Source of the DNA: Nitrospirota bacterium
GTDB taxonomy: Bacteria > Nitrospirota > JACRHL01
Direction of reading: 5' to 3'
Assembly: GCA_016212085.1 (NCBI GenBank)
Contig: JACRHL010000003.1
Location: 62,001 to 126,000, forward strand
Length of the DNA: 64,000 nt
Shown here piece after piece: positions 50,161 through 59,524 of the stretch. The position numbers and the translations under genes are program-made. The first letter of the stretch is position 1. Every line of letters begins with the position of its first letter. Under the pieces are notes generated by a model. It searched no databases and was not told the DNA's origin. It was given only the letters and a program-made list of their open reading frames with translations.

Positions 50161-51320
50161 TGGGCCTCACCACCGATTTCGCCGAGGGGCGCCTGGCCCC
50201 CTATGCCTGCCACCCGGAGCGCTCCCTGGGGCGCCGGGTGTTCGAGGAGATATCCGGCGGCCGCACCGAGTTCCAGCGCGACCGCGACCGGGTGATCCAC
50301 TGCAACGCCTTCCGCCGCCTGGAATACAAGACCCAGGTGTTCGTGAACCACGAGGGCGACCGCTACCGCACGCGCCTCACCCACTCCCTGGAGGTGGCGC
50401 AGATCGCCCGCGGCATCTGCCGCCTGCTGGGCCTCAACGTGGACCTGGCGGAGGCCATCTCCCTGGCCCACGACCTGGGGCACACCCCGTTCGGCCACTC
50501 CGGGCAGAGCGCCCTCAACGACGCCATGCGCGAGTTCGGCGGCTTCGAGCACAACCGCCAGAGCCTGCGCATCGTGGATTACCTGGAAGACCGCTACATG
50601 GCCTTCCGCGGCCTGAACCTCACCTTCGAGACGCGCGAGGGCATCGCCAAGCACCGCAGCAGCTACGACGCCCCGGAAAGCGCCGACGTGTACACCTTCA
50701 CCGCCGCCAACGGCCCCTCGCTGGAGGCCCAGGTGGCCAACCTGGCGGACGAGATCGCCTACAACACCCACGACATCGACGACGCGGTGAACGCCGGCAT
50801 CGTCACCATCGACGACATGACCGAGGTGCCCCTGTTCGCCCGCCTGCACGGCCAGGTGATGGCCACCTGGCCCGACGCGCCGCGCAACAAGCAGCTTTAC
50901 GAAACCGGCCGCCGCCTCATCAACCACCTGATCACCGACGTGGTCACCCACACCAGGACGCGCATCGCCGAGACCGGCGTGGCGACGGTGGACGACGTGC
51001 GCGCCCTGCCCGACAACATCGTGACCCTGTCGCCGGAAACCGCCCCGGAGAACGCGGAGCTGAAACGCTTCCTGTTCCGCCGCGTGTACCGCTTCTGGCG
51101 GGTGCAGCGCATGGGCACCAAGGCGGAGCGGGTGATCCACGAGCTGTTCGCCGCCTTCACCGGCAACCCCGCCCTGCTGCCGCCCCAGTACCAGGCCATG
51201 CTCACCGACCGGGCGCCGGCCACGGTGGCGCGGGTGGTGGCCGATTACGTGTCGGGCATGACCGACCGCTACGCCCTGGGCGAATACAAGAAGCTGTTCG
51301 ACCCCTGGGAACGGGTATGA
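50160..51320 (+). CDS. dgt: Deoxyguanosinetriphosphate triphosphohydrolase-like protein (HD domain)
   Basis: A 386-residue HD-superfamily protein: [13 protein letters not shown] (His), [14 protein letters not shown] (HD pair), with [16 protein letters not shown] and a C-terminal helical region. It cleaves dNTPs to deoxynucleosides and triphosphate, restricting nucleotide pools or phage replication. The N-terminus [24 protein letters not shown] is conserved in the family. Overlaps the next gene by 4 bases. Confidence 0.93.
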   Translation: MGLTTDFAEGRLAPYACHPERSLGRRVFEEISGGRTEFQRDRDRVIHCNAFRRLEYKTQVFVNHEGDRYRTRLTHSLEVAQIARGICRLLGLNVDLAEAISLAHDLGHTPFGHSGQSALNDAMREFGGFEHNRQSLRIVDYLEDRYMAFRGLNLTFETREGIAKHRSSYDAPESADVYTFTAANGPSLEAQVANLADEIAYNTHDIDDAVNAGIVTIDDMTEVPLFARLHGQVMATWPDAPRNKQLYETGRRLINHLITDVVTHTRTRIAETGVATVDDVRALPDNIVTLSPETAPENAELKRFLFRRVYRFWRVQRMGTKAERVIHELFAAFTGNPALLPPQYQAMLTDRAPATVARVVADYVSGMTDRYALGEYKKLFDPWERV

Positions 51321-51691
51321 CGGTGGCCCCCGCCACCCTCAACCTGGCGCGCAGCCTGGCGGCCCTGGCGGGCTGCGTGGTGGCATCGGGCTGGCTGGCG
51401 CCGCGCCTGATCGCCGCCCAGGGGTGGACCCTGGCGGGGGAGACGGCGGTGACCGCCATGCTGGTGTTCCTGTTCTACGCGGCGGCCTACCTGGCCATCG
51501 CCCTGGCCTACATCGTCCGCAGGAAGGCCCACGACCGGCACATCTTCCCGGAGGGCCTCCGCGTGCACGGGCCGCTGGCGGTGAAGCTGGGCATCAGGTA
51601 CCTGATCCTTGCCAGCATCGCCCTGTTCGGCGCCACCCTCATCTACGCGGTCATCCTGCGCGGGGCCGCGCAGATCGACTACCTGCGATAA
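51317..51691 (+). CDS. Small membrane protein of unknown function
   Basis: A 124-residue protein with three hydrophobic segments: SLAALAGCVVASGWL (about 13-27), AVTAMLVFLFYAAAYLAIALAYI (about 44-66) and YLILASIALFGATLIYAVIL (about 95-114). Start overlaps the dgt stop (ATGA), so the two are co-translated. It may be a DUF-type inner membrane protein; no function recognised. Confidence 0.55.
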   Translation: MTVAPATLNLARSLAALAGCVVASGWLAPRLIAAQGWTLAGETAVTAMLVFLFYAAAYLAIALAYIVRRKAHDRHIFPEGLRVHGPLAVKLGIRYLILASIALFGATLIYAVILRGAAQIDYLR

Positions 51692-51746
51692 CCCGCCCCG
51701 CCGGATGCGCGGCGGGCACCGCCCCGGCGTGGTACACTGCCATGCC

Positions 51747-52586
51747 ATGAACGTTTCCTTTGCCAAGATGAGCGGCGCGGGCAACACCTTCGTGCTGATC
51801 GACAACCGCGACGGCGTGGTGGAGAAGGCCATCGCCGACGCCGGCACCACCCTGGACGCCTTCGTGATCCGCGCCTGCTCGCCGGTGCACGGCGCCGCCA
51901 CGGACGGGTTGATCCTCATCGAGCGCGCCGACGGGCACGACTTTGCGTGGCGCTTCTTCAACCGCGACGGCAGCCACGCCAACATGTGCGGCAACGGCGC
52001 CCGCTGCGCCGCCCGCTTCGCCCGCCTGGAGGGCATCACCGAGGACCGTGCGGCATTCGTGACCGGCGCGGGCGTCATCCGCTCCCAGGTGGTGGGCGAG
52101 CGGGTGCGGGTTTCGCTCACGCCGCCCGGCCCGGTCACCACCGACATCCAGCTCACCCTGGGCCGGCGCAAGGTTCTGGCCCACCAGGTGGACACGGGCG
52201 TGCCGCACCTGGTGATCCCGGTGGACGACCTGAACGCCGTCGACGTGCAGACGCTGGGCGCCGAGGCGCGCTTCCACAAACGTTTCCAGCCGGGCGGCAC
52301 CAACGTCAACTTCGTGTCCGAGATGGGCGACGGCACCCTGCGGGTGCGCACCTACGAGCGCGGCGTGGAGGGGGAGACGCTGGCCTGCGGCACCGGCGTG
52401 ACCGCCGCCGCCCTGGTCTACGCCCACCTGGGCCACGTCGACTCGCCGGTGCCGGTGGTGCCCCTGTCCGGCGAGCGGCTGGCGGTGTACTTCACGCGGC
52501 GCGACGGGGGCTTTGCCGACGTGGTGATCGAGGGCCCCGCCAAGCTGCTGTTCCGGGGCGAGTTCGGCCCCGAGGCCCTGTCCTGA
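51747..52586 (+). CDS. dapF: Diaminopimelate epimerase
   Basis: A 279-residue protein. KMSGAGNTF at the start and the two catalytic-cysteine signatures NMCGNGARCAA (about 77-87) and ACGTGVTAA (about 222-230). It converts LL- to meso-diaminopimelate for lysine and peptidoglycan. The ATG at 51747 is 8 bases after a TACACT -10 (51733), suggesting a very short leader. Confidence 0.96.
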   Translation: MNVSFAKMSGAGNTFVLIDNRDGVVEKAIADAGTTLDAFVIRACSPVHGAATDGLILIERADGHDFAWRFFNRDGSHANMCGNGARCAARFARLEGITEDRAAFVTGAGVIRSQVVGERVRVSLTPPGPVTTDIQLTLGRRKVLAHQVDTGVPHLVIPVDDLNAVDVQTLGAEARFHKRFQPGGTNVNFVSEMGDGTLRVRTYERGVEGETLACGTGVTAAALVYAHLGHVDSPVPVVPLSGERLAVYFTRRDGGFADVVIEGPAKLLFRGEFGPEALS

Positions 52587-52658
52587 CGGGCGCTCTCCCC
52601 TAATGACGCCGGCGCGCCACCGACCGGTCGCGGGCGGATGCGGGATACCTCCCCAGCG

Positions 52659-53393
52659 CTAATACCACTCGAAGGCCACCTGGGTCTTCAGGCGCACGTC
52701 CTCGCTGCCGGAGGTGAGGCCGAACAGGGCCCCCACCTGCCACGCCACCGCGCGGCTGACCCGCACGTCCACCACCGGCCCCAGGATGTGGGCCTGGCTG
52801 GACAGGGGGGTGATGTCGCGGATCGCGCCGATGCCGCCGAATGCCTCGACGGACGGCGTCCACCGGGGGTGGATGCGCCAGGCCGCCTTGGCGGCATAGG
52901 CCAGCTCGGTGCCGCCCGTGGCGAACCGGCCGATCTCCTTCTCCAGGATGCCATTGCCGGTGAGGGTGATGCGGCCGATATCCTTTTGCAGCAGCGGCTT
53001 GAACTCGATCTTGTCCGCCGTGGCGGCGGCGTCGTTGATCTGGTACTCCAGGTAGATGCCCGCGTCCACGGCGCGCTCGCCCGGCTCCCAGAGTTGGCGG
53101 ATCCACTCGACCTTGTACCTCTGGAAGCGCGGGTCCCGGCCCGCCCGGTCCTCGTACACCAGGTAGAAGGCGAGCATGTCGCGCGGGCCGATACCGTACT
53201 CGAACTCCAGTTCGTGGCCCACCACGTCGCCGGAGGGCGATTCGCGCCAGTCCACGTACCAGGCCACCTCGCGCTCGCCCTCGTGCACCACCGGCGCATA
53301 CACGTACTTCTTGGCCTGGGCGGCCGGAACAACCCCCAGCAACCCCGCCACCAGGACGGCGACCAGCGCCCAAACACGCACTCCCACGGACAT
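52659..53393 (-). CDS. Outer membrane beta-barrel protein of the FTR1 operon
   Basis: A 244-residue protein with signal peptide (VWALVAVLVAGLLGVVPAAQA) and alternating amphipathic strands: EVAWYVDWRESPSG, LAFYLVYEDRAG, AGIYLEYQIND, ending VAFEWY with terminal aromatic. Reads as a 10-12 strand barrel. It follows FTR1 after 23 bases in the Fur-box-led operon, so an iron role is likely (inference), perhaps for outer membrane passage of iron complexes. No TonB box is seen. Confidence 0.6.
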   Translation of the reverse strand: MSVGVRVWALVAVLVAGLLGVVPAAQAKKYVYAPVVHEGEREVAWYVDWRESPSGDVVGHELEFEYGIGPRDMLAFYLVYEDRAGRDPRFQRYKVEWIRQLWEPGERAVDAGIYLEYQINDAAATADKIEFKPLLQKDIGRITLTGNGILEKEIGRFATGGTELAYAAKAAWRIHPRWTPSVEAFGGIGAIRDITPLSSQAHILGPVVDVRVSRAVAWQVGALFGLTSGSEDVRLKTQVAFEWY

Positions 53394-53416
53394 CTCCCTT
53401 CCCCTTGCGGACCGCA

Positions 53417-54241
53417 TCAGGACCGCGCCGGGGCCGGACGGCGCACCCGCCCGGCCAGCAGCCACAGGCCGATCAACCCCAGATACCCCCCATACACCGA
53501 CACCTCCATCAAGGTGGGGTTGGCGTTGTACCCCAGCAGCACCGTGAGGGCACTGCCCAGCGCACCGCGCTCGGGGACGATCCGGCTGGTGTCCCACACC
53601 TGATGGGCCAAGGCGGGCAGCCAGTCCACCGCCACCCAGAAACCGGCCGCGTTGGCCAGCATGCCCGCCGCCAAAAACACCAATAACACCATGGTGGCGT
53701 CGAAGAACCCCTTCAACGGCACCCGGCGGCCACCGGCGAACAGCGCCCAGGCCAGCGCCAGGGAGGCCACAAGGCCAAGCACGGCGCCGGCCACCATGTC
53801 GGCGGCGCCGGCGCCCCCGGCGGTGCTCACCCCCCACAGGAACAGCACCGACTCGAACCCCTCGCGGAACACGGTCACAAACACCAGGGTGAACAGCCCC
53901 AGGCCGCGCGCCGCCGCCACCCGCGCCCGGCCGTCCAGCTCGGCGGCCATGCGGCCGCGCGCCGCGCGCACCCATACCACCACATAGGTGAGGGTGGCGG
54001 CCGCCACGAACAGCACCGCGCCGTTGAGCACCTCCTGGCCGGCGCCGGAGAACAGATCGGCCACCCGGTCGGCCACGGCCGCGAAGGCCACGCTGGCCAC
54101 CACCGCCAGCGCCACCCCCCATGCCACATGGCGCGCGTAGGCGCCGCCGGCGCCCATGCGGTTCAGCACCGCCAGCACGATCCCCACGACGAGGGCCGCC
54201 TCGACCCCCTCCCGCAGCATGATGAGAAACGCTCCGGTCAT
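53417..54241 (-). CDS. FTR1-family high-affinity iron permease
   Basis: A 274-residue membrane protein with two REXXE motifs typical of FTR1/EfeU: LREGVEAALVVGIVL near the N-terminus and VFREGFESVLF in the middle (about 120-130). Seven transmembrane segments are visible. It imports ferric iron after oxidation at the periplasmic side. It lies between a cupredoxin and a barrel protein; the first gene is 3 bases upstream. Confidence 0.9.
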   Translation of the reverse strand: MTGAFLIMLREGVEAALVVGIVLAVLNRMGAGGAYARHVAWGVALAVVASVAFAAVADRVADLFSGAGQEVLNGAVLFVAAATLTYVVVWVRAARGRMAAELDGRARVAAARGLGLFTLVFVTVFREGFESVLFLWGVSTAGGAGAADMVAGAVLGLVASLALAWALFAGGRRVPLKGFFDATMVLLVFLAAGMLANAAGFWVAVDWLPALAHQVWDTSRIVPERGALGSALTVLLGYNANPTLMEVSVYGGYLGLIGLWLLAGRVRRPAPARS

Positions 54242-54244
54242 GCC

Positions 54245-54583
54245 TTACTTCGCGATGATCCGGCCCTGGGCCGTGTCGGCGTGAAACTCACCGAAGAAGC
54301 GGTATTCGCCCGGCTCCAGCGGCGGCAGGAACACCTTGATGTTGCGACCGGGGCGGACGATCTTCTCGCGGTTCAGCTCGGTGCTCTCGAACTCCTCCGC
54401 GTCGTCGCCGTCGTTGTGGACGACAAGGGTCAGCTTGCGGCCCGCCGGCACCTCCACCACGTCCGGGTGGAAGCGGTGATCGCGGATGTGGATCTCGAAG
54501 CTGTCCTCGGCGGCGGCGGGCAGCGCGGGGAACGCCAACGCGAACAGCAGGATGGCGCTGACGCGGGGGAGGAACGGGTTCAT
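54245..54583 (-). CDS. Periplasmic cupredoxin-domain protein
   Basis: A 112-residue protein with signal peptide (ILLFALAFPALPAAA) and a cupredoxin fold: FEIHIRDHRFHPDVVEVPAG, LVVHNDGDDAEEF, PLEPGEYRFFGEFHADT. This is the EfeO-like N-terminal or FtrA-type cupredoxin that pairs with FTR1 permeases. The usual copper Cys is not evident; His residues in RDHRFH and EFHAD could bind metal. Fur box upstream. Confidence 0.85.
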   Translation of the reverse strand: MNPFLPRVSAILLFALAFPALPAAAEDSFEIHIRDHRFHPDVVEVPAGRKLTLVVHNDGDDAEEFESTELNREKIVRPGRNIKVFLPPLEPGEYRFFGEFHADTAQGRIIAK

Positions 54584-54607
54584 GCGGACCTTTCACCGTG
54601 TGAAATT

Positions 54608-54626
54608 GAAAATCATTCTCATTATC
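54608..54626 (-). promoter_or_regulatory. Fur box upstream of the iron operon
   Basis: Minus strand GATAATGAGAATGATTTTC matches the 19-bp Fur consensus GATAATGATAATCATTATC at 16 positions. It lies 25 bases before the cupredoxin ATG, over the likely promoter. So the operon should be derepressed on iron starvation. Confidence 0.85.
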
Positions 54627-54683
54627 TACAACGCCCCACCCCCGAATCAAGTCCCGTCCCGTTTTTTTGTTATGGATCCGGGT

Positions 54684-54826
54684 GGGCACCTCTATTAACC
54701 TGCTGCGCGCCCCGATTGCTGCGTTGGGCGGTGCTCGAACCCTCGCCTATCTTCCAGATATGTCTCGGGTTCTGCGCTCCGTCCGCCTTGCACTCGGGGC
54801 GCTCGCGACGGTTAATAGAGGTGCCC
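54684..54826. repeat. 143-bp imperfect palindromic element (MITE/REP-like)
   Basis: GGGCACCTCTATTAACC (54684-54700) and its exact complement (54810-54826) form 17-bp perfect ends. The interior is also palindromic: CGGGG/CCCCG arms, GAACCC/GGGTTC, and a centre TATCT-TCC-AGATA (about 54749-54761). The element can fold into one long hairpin. It lies between the iron operon and the MoCF gene. Confidence 0.9.
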
Positions 54827-54859
54827 GGGTGCCACCCCGGCGGGGCGAACATCGGCCCC

Positions 54860-55612
54860 CTACGCCGCGCCGCCCGTTCCCTCCGGCGCCAGCCAACGGC
54901 CGAGGCCCGCCGCAAGCTCCCGGTGGCAGGCCGCCACCCGCTCCGGGTCCTTGCCCTTGAGGGTGATGACCAGGCGCACGGTGGCCCCCGGCTCCTGAGG
55001 GTAGCTGCCGATGGCCACGTCCGGGAAGCGGCGCTGCACGTCGCCCAGGAAGGGGGCGATCTCCGGCTCGCCGGTGTTCAGGGCCAGGGTGGCGGTGCGG
55101 TAGGGGGTGCTGGCGAAGCGCCCGGCCACCATGTCGAACTTCTTGCGCAGCAGGTGCGGGCTGCCGGGGAACACCCACACGTTCCTCACGCGCACCACCG
55201 GAAAGCGCATCTCCGGGCTGAGGATCAATTCGGCGCCGTCGGGCACGTCGGCCATGCGCAGGGCGGCCTCGGCCATGTCGGAACCGTAGAAGTCGCGGAT
55301 CGCCCGTTCCGCCACCGGGTGGCGCCGCATGCCCATGGCGAAGGCCGCCGCCACCCCCTGCATGGTCACGTCGTCGTGGGTGGGGCCCACGCCGCCGCTG
55401 GTGATGACGTGGGTGTAGCCGGCGGCGCAGTCGGCCACGTCCCGCGCGATCAGGGCAACCTCGTCGGGCACCACCACCACGCGCCGCACCGCCACCCCCA
55501 GGTCGTGCAGGCGGCGGCACAGGAACAGGGAATTGATGTCGTTGACGCGGCCGGACAGCACCTCGTCACCGATGACGACGATGGCCGCGCTGGGATCGGC
55601 GTGGGCGGTCAC
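54860..55612 (-). CDS. CinA/MoCF-domain protein (competence/damage-inducible protein A-like)
   Basis: A 250-residue protein: AAIVVIGDEVLSGRVND at the start, TSGGVGPTHDDVT (about 92-104) in the MoaB/Mog-fold pocket, VWVFPGSPHLLRKKF. This is the short form of CinA (no nicotinamide-deamidase domain), found in bacteria as a stand-alone molybdopterin-binding-like domain. Precise substrate unknown. It follows the rnhA end by 15 bases. Confidence 0.85.
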   Translation of the reverse strand: MTAHADPSAAIVVIGDEVLSGRVNDINSLFLCRRLHDLGVAVRRVVVVPDEVALIARDVADCAAGYTHVITSGGVGPTHDDVTMQGVAAAFAMGMRRHPVAERAIRDFYGSDMAEAALRMADVPDGAELILSPEMRFPVVRVRNVWVFPGSPHLLRKKFDMVAGRFASTPYRTATLALNTGEPEIAPFLGDVQRRFPDVAIGSYPQEPGATVRLVITLKGKDPERVAACHRELAAGLGRWLAPEGTGGAA

Positions 55613-55627
55613 GATCGGCTCCCGGCG

Positions 55628-56095
55628 TTACGCCTCGGCGCCCAGCGGATCGGGCGCGATGCGGCCGGCGCGGCCGTCGGCGATGCCCTGGCGCGCCAGG
55701 GCGTCGGCCCGCTCGTTCTGCGGGTGACCGTTGTGGCCCTCCACCCAGTGCCAGGTCACCTCATGCAGGGACGCCTGCTGGTCCAGCCGGCGCCACAGGT
55801 CGGCGTTCTTCACCGGCTTGCCGGCGGCGGTCTTCCAGCCGTTCTTCTTCCAGCCGTGGATCCAGCGGGTGATGCCGTCCTTCACATACTTGGAGTCGGT
55901 GGTCACGCGTACCCGGCGGCGCCCCGTGAGCGCCTCCAGGGCGCGGATGGCGGCGAGCATCTCCATGCGGTTGTTGGTGGTGTGCGGCGCGTAGCCCACC
56001 AGGTCCCGGTGATGCTCCCCGGCCAGCAGGTGGGCGCCCCAGCCGCCCGGTCCGGGATTGCCGGAGCAGGCCCCGTCCGTGTATGCCTCCACCAT
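55628..56095 (-). CDS. rnhA: RNase HI (internal start within the gcvPB frame)
   Basis: From ATG 56095, 155 residues, the exact length of E. coli RNase HI. The four metal-site acids are present: [43 protein letters not shown] precedes the ATG by 8 bases, so separate translation is possible. It degrades the RNA of RNA-DNA hybrids. Whether the cell makes it alone, fused to GcvPB, or both is unresolved. Confidence 0.8.
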   Translation of the reverse strand: MVEAYTDGACSGNPGPGGWGAHLLAGEHHRDLVGYAPHTTNNRMEMLAAIRALEALTGRRRVRVTTDSKYVKDGITRWIHGWKKNGWKTAAGKPVKNADLWRRLDQQASLHEVTWHWVEGHNGHPQNERADALARQGIADGRAGRIAPDPLGAEA

Positions 56096-57655
56096 GCCCG
56101 TCGCCTCCAGCGCCTGATCGAAGGGGTCTCCGCCCCGCCCGCCGTTCTCCCCGCCCCTATTATCGCGGCCCCGCGCGGCGGAATCACCCCCCGCGTCCGG
56201 GCGCGGTTGCCAGCCCAGGTCGGGCTGGCGCACGGCGCGGGTCTCGTCCAGGCGTTTCAGCCCCAGGGTGTGGGGCGCGTGGGCCACCCGCTCCGGCTGC
56301 TCCGCCGCCTCGCGGGCGATCTGGATGAGCGCCTCGGCGAAGCGGTCGAGGGTTTCCACCGACTCCGTCTCCGGCGTCTCGATCATGAGCGCCTCGGGGA
56401 CGTTGAGGGGAAAACCCACCGTGGGCGGATGCACCCCGAAGTCCATCAGCCGCTTGCACACATCCCACGCGTGCAGCCCGTTCTCGCGCAGGGCCACCAG
56501 CGACATGACGAACTCGTGCATGCAGGACCGCGGCTGGGCGATGCGGAAGGTTCCGGCGAGCCGACTCTTGAGGTAGTTGGCCGACAGTATGGCCGCGCGC
56601 GACACCCGCGCAAGGCCGTCGCCCCCCAGCGCCAGCAGGTAGCAGTGGGCGCGCACCAGCACCCCCACGTTGCCGTGGGCGGCGTGCAGCCGGCCGATGG
56701 ACCGGGGCCGGCCATGATCCAGGAAGAACCGCTCCCCGTCCCGCTCCACCGTGGGGGTGGGCAGGAACGGCGCCAGGTGCGCCGCCACCGCCACCGGCCC
56801 GGAACCGGGCCCGCCGCCGCCGTGGGGGGTGGAGAAGGTCTTGTGGAGGTTCATGTGCAGCACGTCCACCCCCATGTCGCCGGGGCGGGCGATGCCCATG
56901 AGGGCGTTCATGTTGGCGCCGTCCATGTAGACCAGGCCGCCCACGCCGTGGACGATCGCGGCGATACGGTGGATGTCGCGCTCGAACAGCCCCAGGGTGT
57001 TGGGGTTGGTGAGCATCATCCCGGCGCAGTCGGCATCCACGATCTGGGCCAGCTGGTCCACGTCGACCAGGCCGTCCGGCCCGGAGCGCACCACCTTCAC
57101 CCGGTAGCCGGCCAGGGTGGCGGAGGCCGGGTTGGTGCCGTGGGCGGAATCGGGCACCACCACGTAACCCGGGTTGCGCCCCTGGGCCCGGTGGTAGGCG
57201 CGGATGAGCAGCAGGCCGCAGAACTCCCCCTGGGCGCCGGCGGCGGGTTGCAACGTGGCCCGCGCCATGCCCACCACGCTGCACAGGGCGCGCTCCAGTT
57301 CCCACATCAGTTCCAGGGTGCCCTGGGCCGCGTCCGCCGGGGCGTCCGGGTGCAGGTCGGTGAAGCCCGCCAGCCCCGCCACCCGGTCGGCGATGGCCGG
57401 GTTGTACTTCATGGTGCAGGAACCCAGCGGGTAGAAGCCGCGGGTGATGGCGTAGGTGTTTTGCGACAGGGCGGTGTAGTGGCGCACCAGGGTGAGCTCG
57501 TCCACCTCCGGCAGGGGCGCGGGGGCGGCGCGCAGCAGGGACTGGGGAATGTCGTCCAGGGCGTTTGGAGCGGGGACGGTGGCACCCCGGCCGCCGCGGC
57601 CCGGCACGGACCGGTCGTAGATGGTGACGGCGCGCTTCATGGTGTTCTCAGGCAT
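55628..57655 (-). CDS. gcvPB: Glycine decarboxylase subunit 2 (GcvPB) in frame with RNase HI
   Basis: A continuous 675-codon frame. Residues 1-about 490 are Gcv[28 protein letters not shown]-lysine [14 protein letters not shown], and [16 protein letters not shown]. Then a hydrophilic linker rich in Gly, Asp and Arg (about 490-520), and from Met521 a complete RNase HI. A GcvPB is about 480-490 residues, so its stop has been lost or never existed; read-through would give a fused protein. GcvPB with GcvPA decarboxylates glycine. The start overlaps the Nudix stop. Confidence 0.85.
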   Translation of the reverse strand: MPENTMKRAVTIYDRSVPGRGGRGATVPAPNALDDIPQSLLRAAPAPLPEVDELTLVRHYTALSQNTYAITRGFYPLGSCTMKYNPAIADRVAGLAGFTDLHPDAPADAAQGTLELMWELERALCSVVGMARATLQPAAGAQGEFCGLLLIRAYHRAQGRNPGYVVVPDSAHGTNPASATLAGYRVKVVRSGPDGLVDVDQLAQIVDADCAGMMLTNPNTLGLFERDIHRIAAIVHGVGGLVYMDGANMNALMGIARPGDMGVDVLHMNLHKTFSTPHGGGGPGSGPVAVAAHLAPFLPTPTVERDGERFFLDHGRPRSIGRLHAAHGNVGVLVRAHCYLLALGGDGLARVSRAAILSANYLKSRLAGTFRIAQPRSCMHEFVMSLVALRENGLHAWDVCKRLMDFGVHPPTVGFPLNVPEALMIETPETESVETLDRFAEALIQIAREAAEQPERVAHAPHTLGLKRLDETRAVRQPDLGWQPRPDAGGDSAARGRDNRGGENGGRGGDPFDQALEATGMVEAYTDGACSGNPGPGGWGAHLLAGEHHRDLVGYAPHTTNNRMEMLAAIRALEALTGRRRVRVTTDSKYVKDGITRWIHGWKKNGWKTAAGKPVKNADLWRRLDQQASLHEVTWHWVEGHNGHPQNERADALARQGIADGRAGRIAPDPLGAEA

Positions 57656-58184
57656 TGCCCTCCAGGTGCCGGGCGGCCAGCATCAGGCCGATCAGGGTCT
57701 TGCCATCGCCGGTGCCGCCGCCGGCCTTGGCGAGGGCCTCCCACAGGGGCAGGCGCTCCAGGGTGAGCAGTTCGTCCGCCTCCAGGCGCTGCGCGCAGGG
57801 GGTGAGGCCGGTGGCCAGGAACAGGTGCACCACCTCGTCCGTGAAGCCGGGGGTGGTGTGGTAGGTGGCGAGCGGCGCCAGGTCAGCGGCGGTCAGCCCC
57901 GCCTCCTCCTCCAGCTCGCGGGCGGCGCAGGCCATGGGCGGCTCGCCCGCCTCCAGCAGGCCCGCCGGCAGCTCGTACAGCCAGTCCCCCACCGCGTGGC
58001 GGTACTGGTGCACCAGGGTGACGGTGCCGTCGGCGTGCAGGGGCACCACGGCAGCGGCGCCCGGATGGTGGACGATCTCCAGCCGCGCCTCGCCGCCGTG
58101 GGGGAGGCGCACGGTCTTGCGGTAGAGGCGCACGATGCGCCCCTCGTACAGCGTTTCCACGCGGGTCTCGACGGGCTTTTCCAT
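57648..58184 (-). CDS. Nudix hydrolase, ADP-ribose pyrophosphatase-like
   Basis: A 178-residue protein with the Nudix box [23 protein letters not shown] (G-x5-E-x7-RE-x-x-EE-x-G-L), about 73-95. [18 protein letters not shown] before it is typical of ADP-ribose/GDP-mannose pyrophosphatases. TGATG overlap with gcvPA stop and a start of gcvPB that overlaps its stop show it is part of the gcv operon, between the two decarboxylase subunits, where one does not usually find it. Confidence 0.9.
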   Translation of the reverse strand: MEKPVETRVETLYEGRIVRLYRKTVRLPHGGEARLEIVHHPGAAAVVPLHADGTVTLVHQYRHAVGDWLYELPAGLLEAGEPPMACAARELEEEAGLTAADLAPLATYHTTPGFTDEVVHLFLATGLTPCAQRLEADELLTLERLPLWEALAKAGGGTGDGKTLIGLMLAARHLEGNA

Positions 58185-59524
58185 CAGCGCAACCCGTCGA
58201 GCACATGGATCAGGGCGTCGATCTGCTCCGGGGTGCGCCGCTCCGTGGCGCAGAACAGCATCAAACCCTTCCACTCCGGCCGGAACGCGCCCAGGTCGGC
58301 GCCGCCCAGCATCCCCGCATCCAGGAGGGCCGCGTTGACCCGCTCCGGCGGCAGCGGGGCGCGCACCGCGAACTCGTGGAAGAACGGCCCGTCAAAGGCC
58401 ATCTCCCAGCCCGGCAGGGCGGCGACGCGCCGTGCCAGTTCCGTGGCCCGCTGGTGGCAGCGGGCGGCGGTGCGCCGCAACCCATCGGGCCCCACGGAGG
58501 AGAGGTAGAGGGTGTTGGCCAGGGCCAGAAGCGCCTGGTTCGAGCAGATGTTGGAGGTGGCCTTCTCGCGCCGGATGTGCTGCTCGCGGGTCTGGAAGGT
58601 GAGGCAGAAGCCCTCGTTGCCGTCCGCGTCCAGGGTGCGGCCCACCAGCCGGCCGGGCATCTGCCGCACGTGGGCCATGCGGGTGGCGAAGAAGCCCACC
58701 CCCGGCCCGCCGAAGGACATGGGCACCCCCAGGGGCTGCCCCTCCCCCACCACGATGTCGGCCCCCAGGTCGCCGGGGGCGGCCAGGATCCCCAGGGCGA
58801 TGGGGTTGGCGGCCACCACCCGGAACGGCGCCGGCGCGGCGTCGGGCCGGGTGGCGGCGAACAGCCCCGCGAGGTCCTCGATGCACCCCAGGAAGTTCGG
58901 GTTCTGCAACAGCACGCCGGCCACCCGGTCGTCCACCAGGGCCGCCAGCGCATCCCGGTCGGTGACCCCGTTGCGAAGCGGCACGTCCACCAGCTCGGTG
59001 CCGATGCCGGACAGGTAGGTGGCCACCACCTCCCGGTAGCGGGGCGACACCCCGGCGGAAATGAGCACCCGGCCACGGCCGGTGGCGCGCTGCGTCATGA
59101 GTGCCGCCTCCGCCAGGGCCGAGGCGCCGTCGTACATGGAGGCGGAGGCCACCTCCATGCCGGTGAGGCGCTGGATGTGCGACTGGTACTCGTAGATGGT
59201 GGTGAGCATGCCCTGGGACAGCTCCGCCTGGTACGGCGTGTAGCCGGTCAGGAACTCGGAACGGGACAGCAGCGACGGCACCACCGCCGGGATGTGATGG
59301 TCGTAGCACCCCGCGCCGCGAAAGCAGACCAGCTCGGCGTTCTTGCGGCTCATGGCAACCAGCCGCTCCCACAACGCCTGCTCCGACAGGCCGTCGGCGA
59401 TATCTGGCCGGGCGGTGGCGCGCAGGTCCGCCGGCACGTCCGCCAGCAGATCCTCGAAGCGTTCCACGCCGATGGCGGCCAGCATGCGCGCCGTGTCGTC
59501 CGCCGTGTGGGGAATGAAGTCCAT
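58184..59524 (-). CDS. gcvPA: Glycine decarboxylase subunit 1 (GcvPA)
   Basis: A 446-residue protein: MDFIPHTADDTARMLAAIGV, FRGAGCYDHHIPAVV, TGYTPYQAELSQGMLT, ASMYDGASALAEA, ATSNICSNQALLALA. This is the N-terminal-half type subunit of split P-protein. It starts 1 base after the gcvT stop. The partner subunit is at 55628-57655. Confidence 0.94.
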   Translation of the reverse strand: MDFIPHTADDTARMLAAIGVERFEDLLADVPADLRATARPDIADGLSEQALWERLVAMSRKNAELVCFRGAGCYDHHIPAVVPSLLSRSEFLTGYTPYQAELSQGMLTTIYEYQSHIQRLTGMEVASASMYDGASALAEAALMTQRATGRGRVLISAGVSPRYREVVATYLSGIGTELVDVPLRNGVTDRDALAALVDDRVAGVLLQNPNFLGCIEDLAGLFAATRPDAAPAPFRVVAANPIALGILAAPGDLGADIVVGEGQPLGVPMSFGGPGVGFFATRMAHVRQMPGRLVGRTLDADGNEGFCLTFQTREQHIRREKATSNICSNQALLALANTLYLSSVGPDGLRRTAARCHQRATELARRVAALPGWEMAFDGPFFHEFAVRAPLPPERVNAALLDAGMLGGADLGAFRPEWKGLMLFCATERRTPEQIDALIHVLDGLR

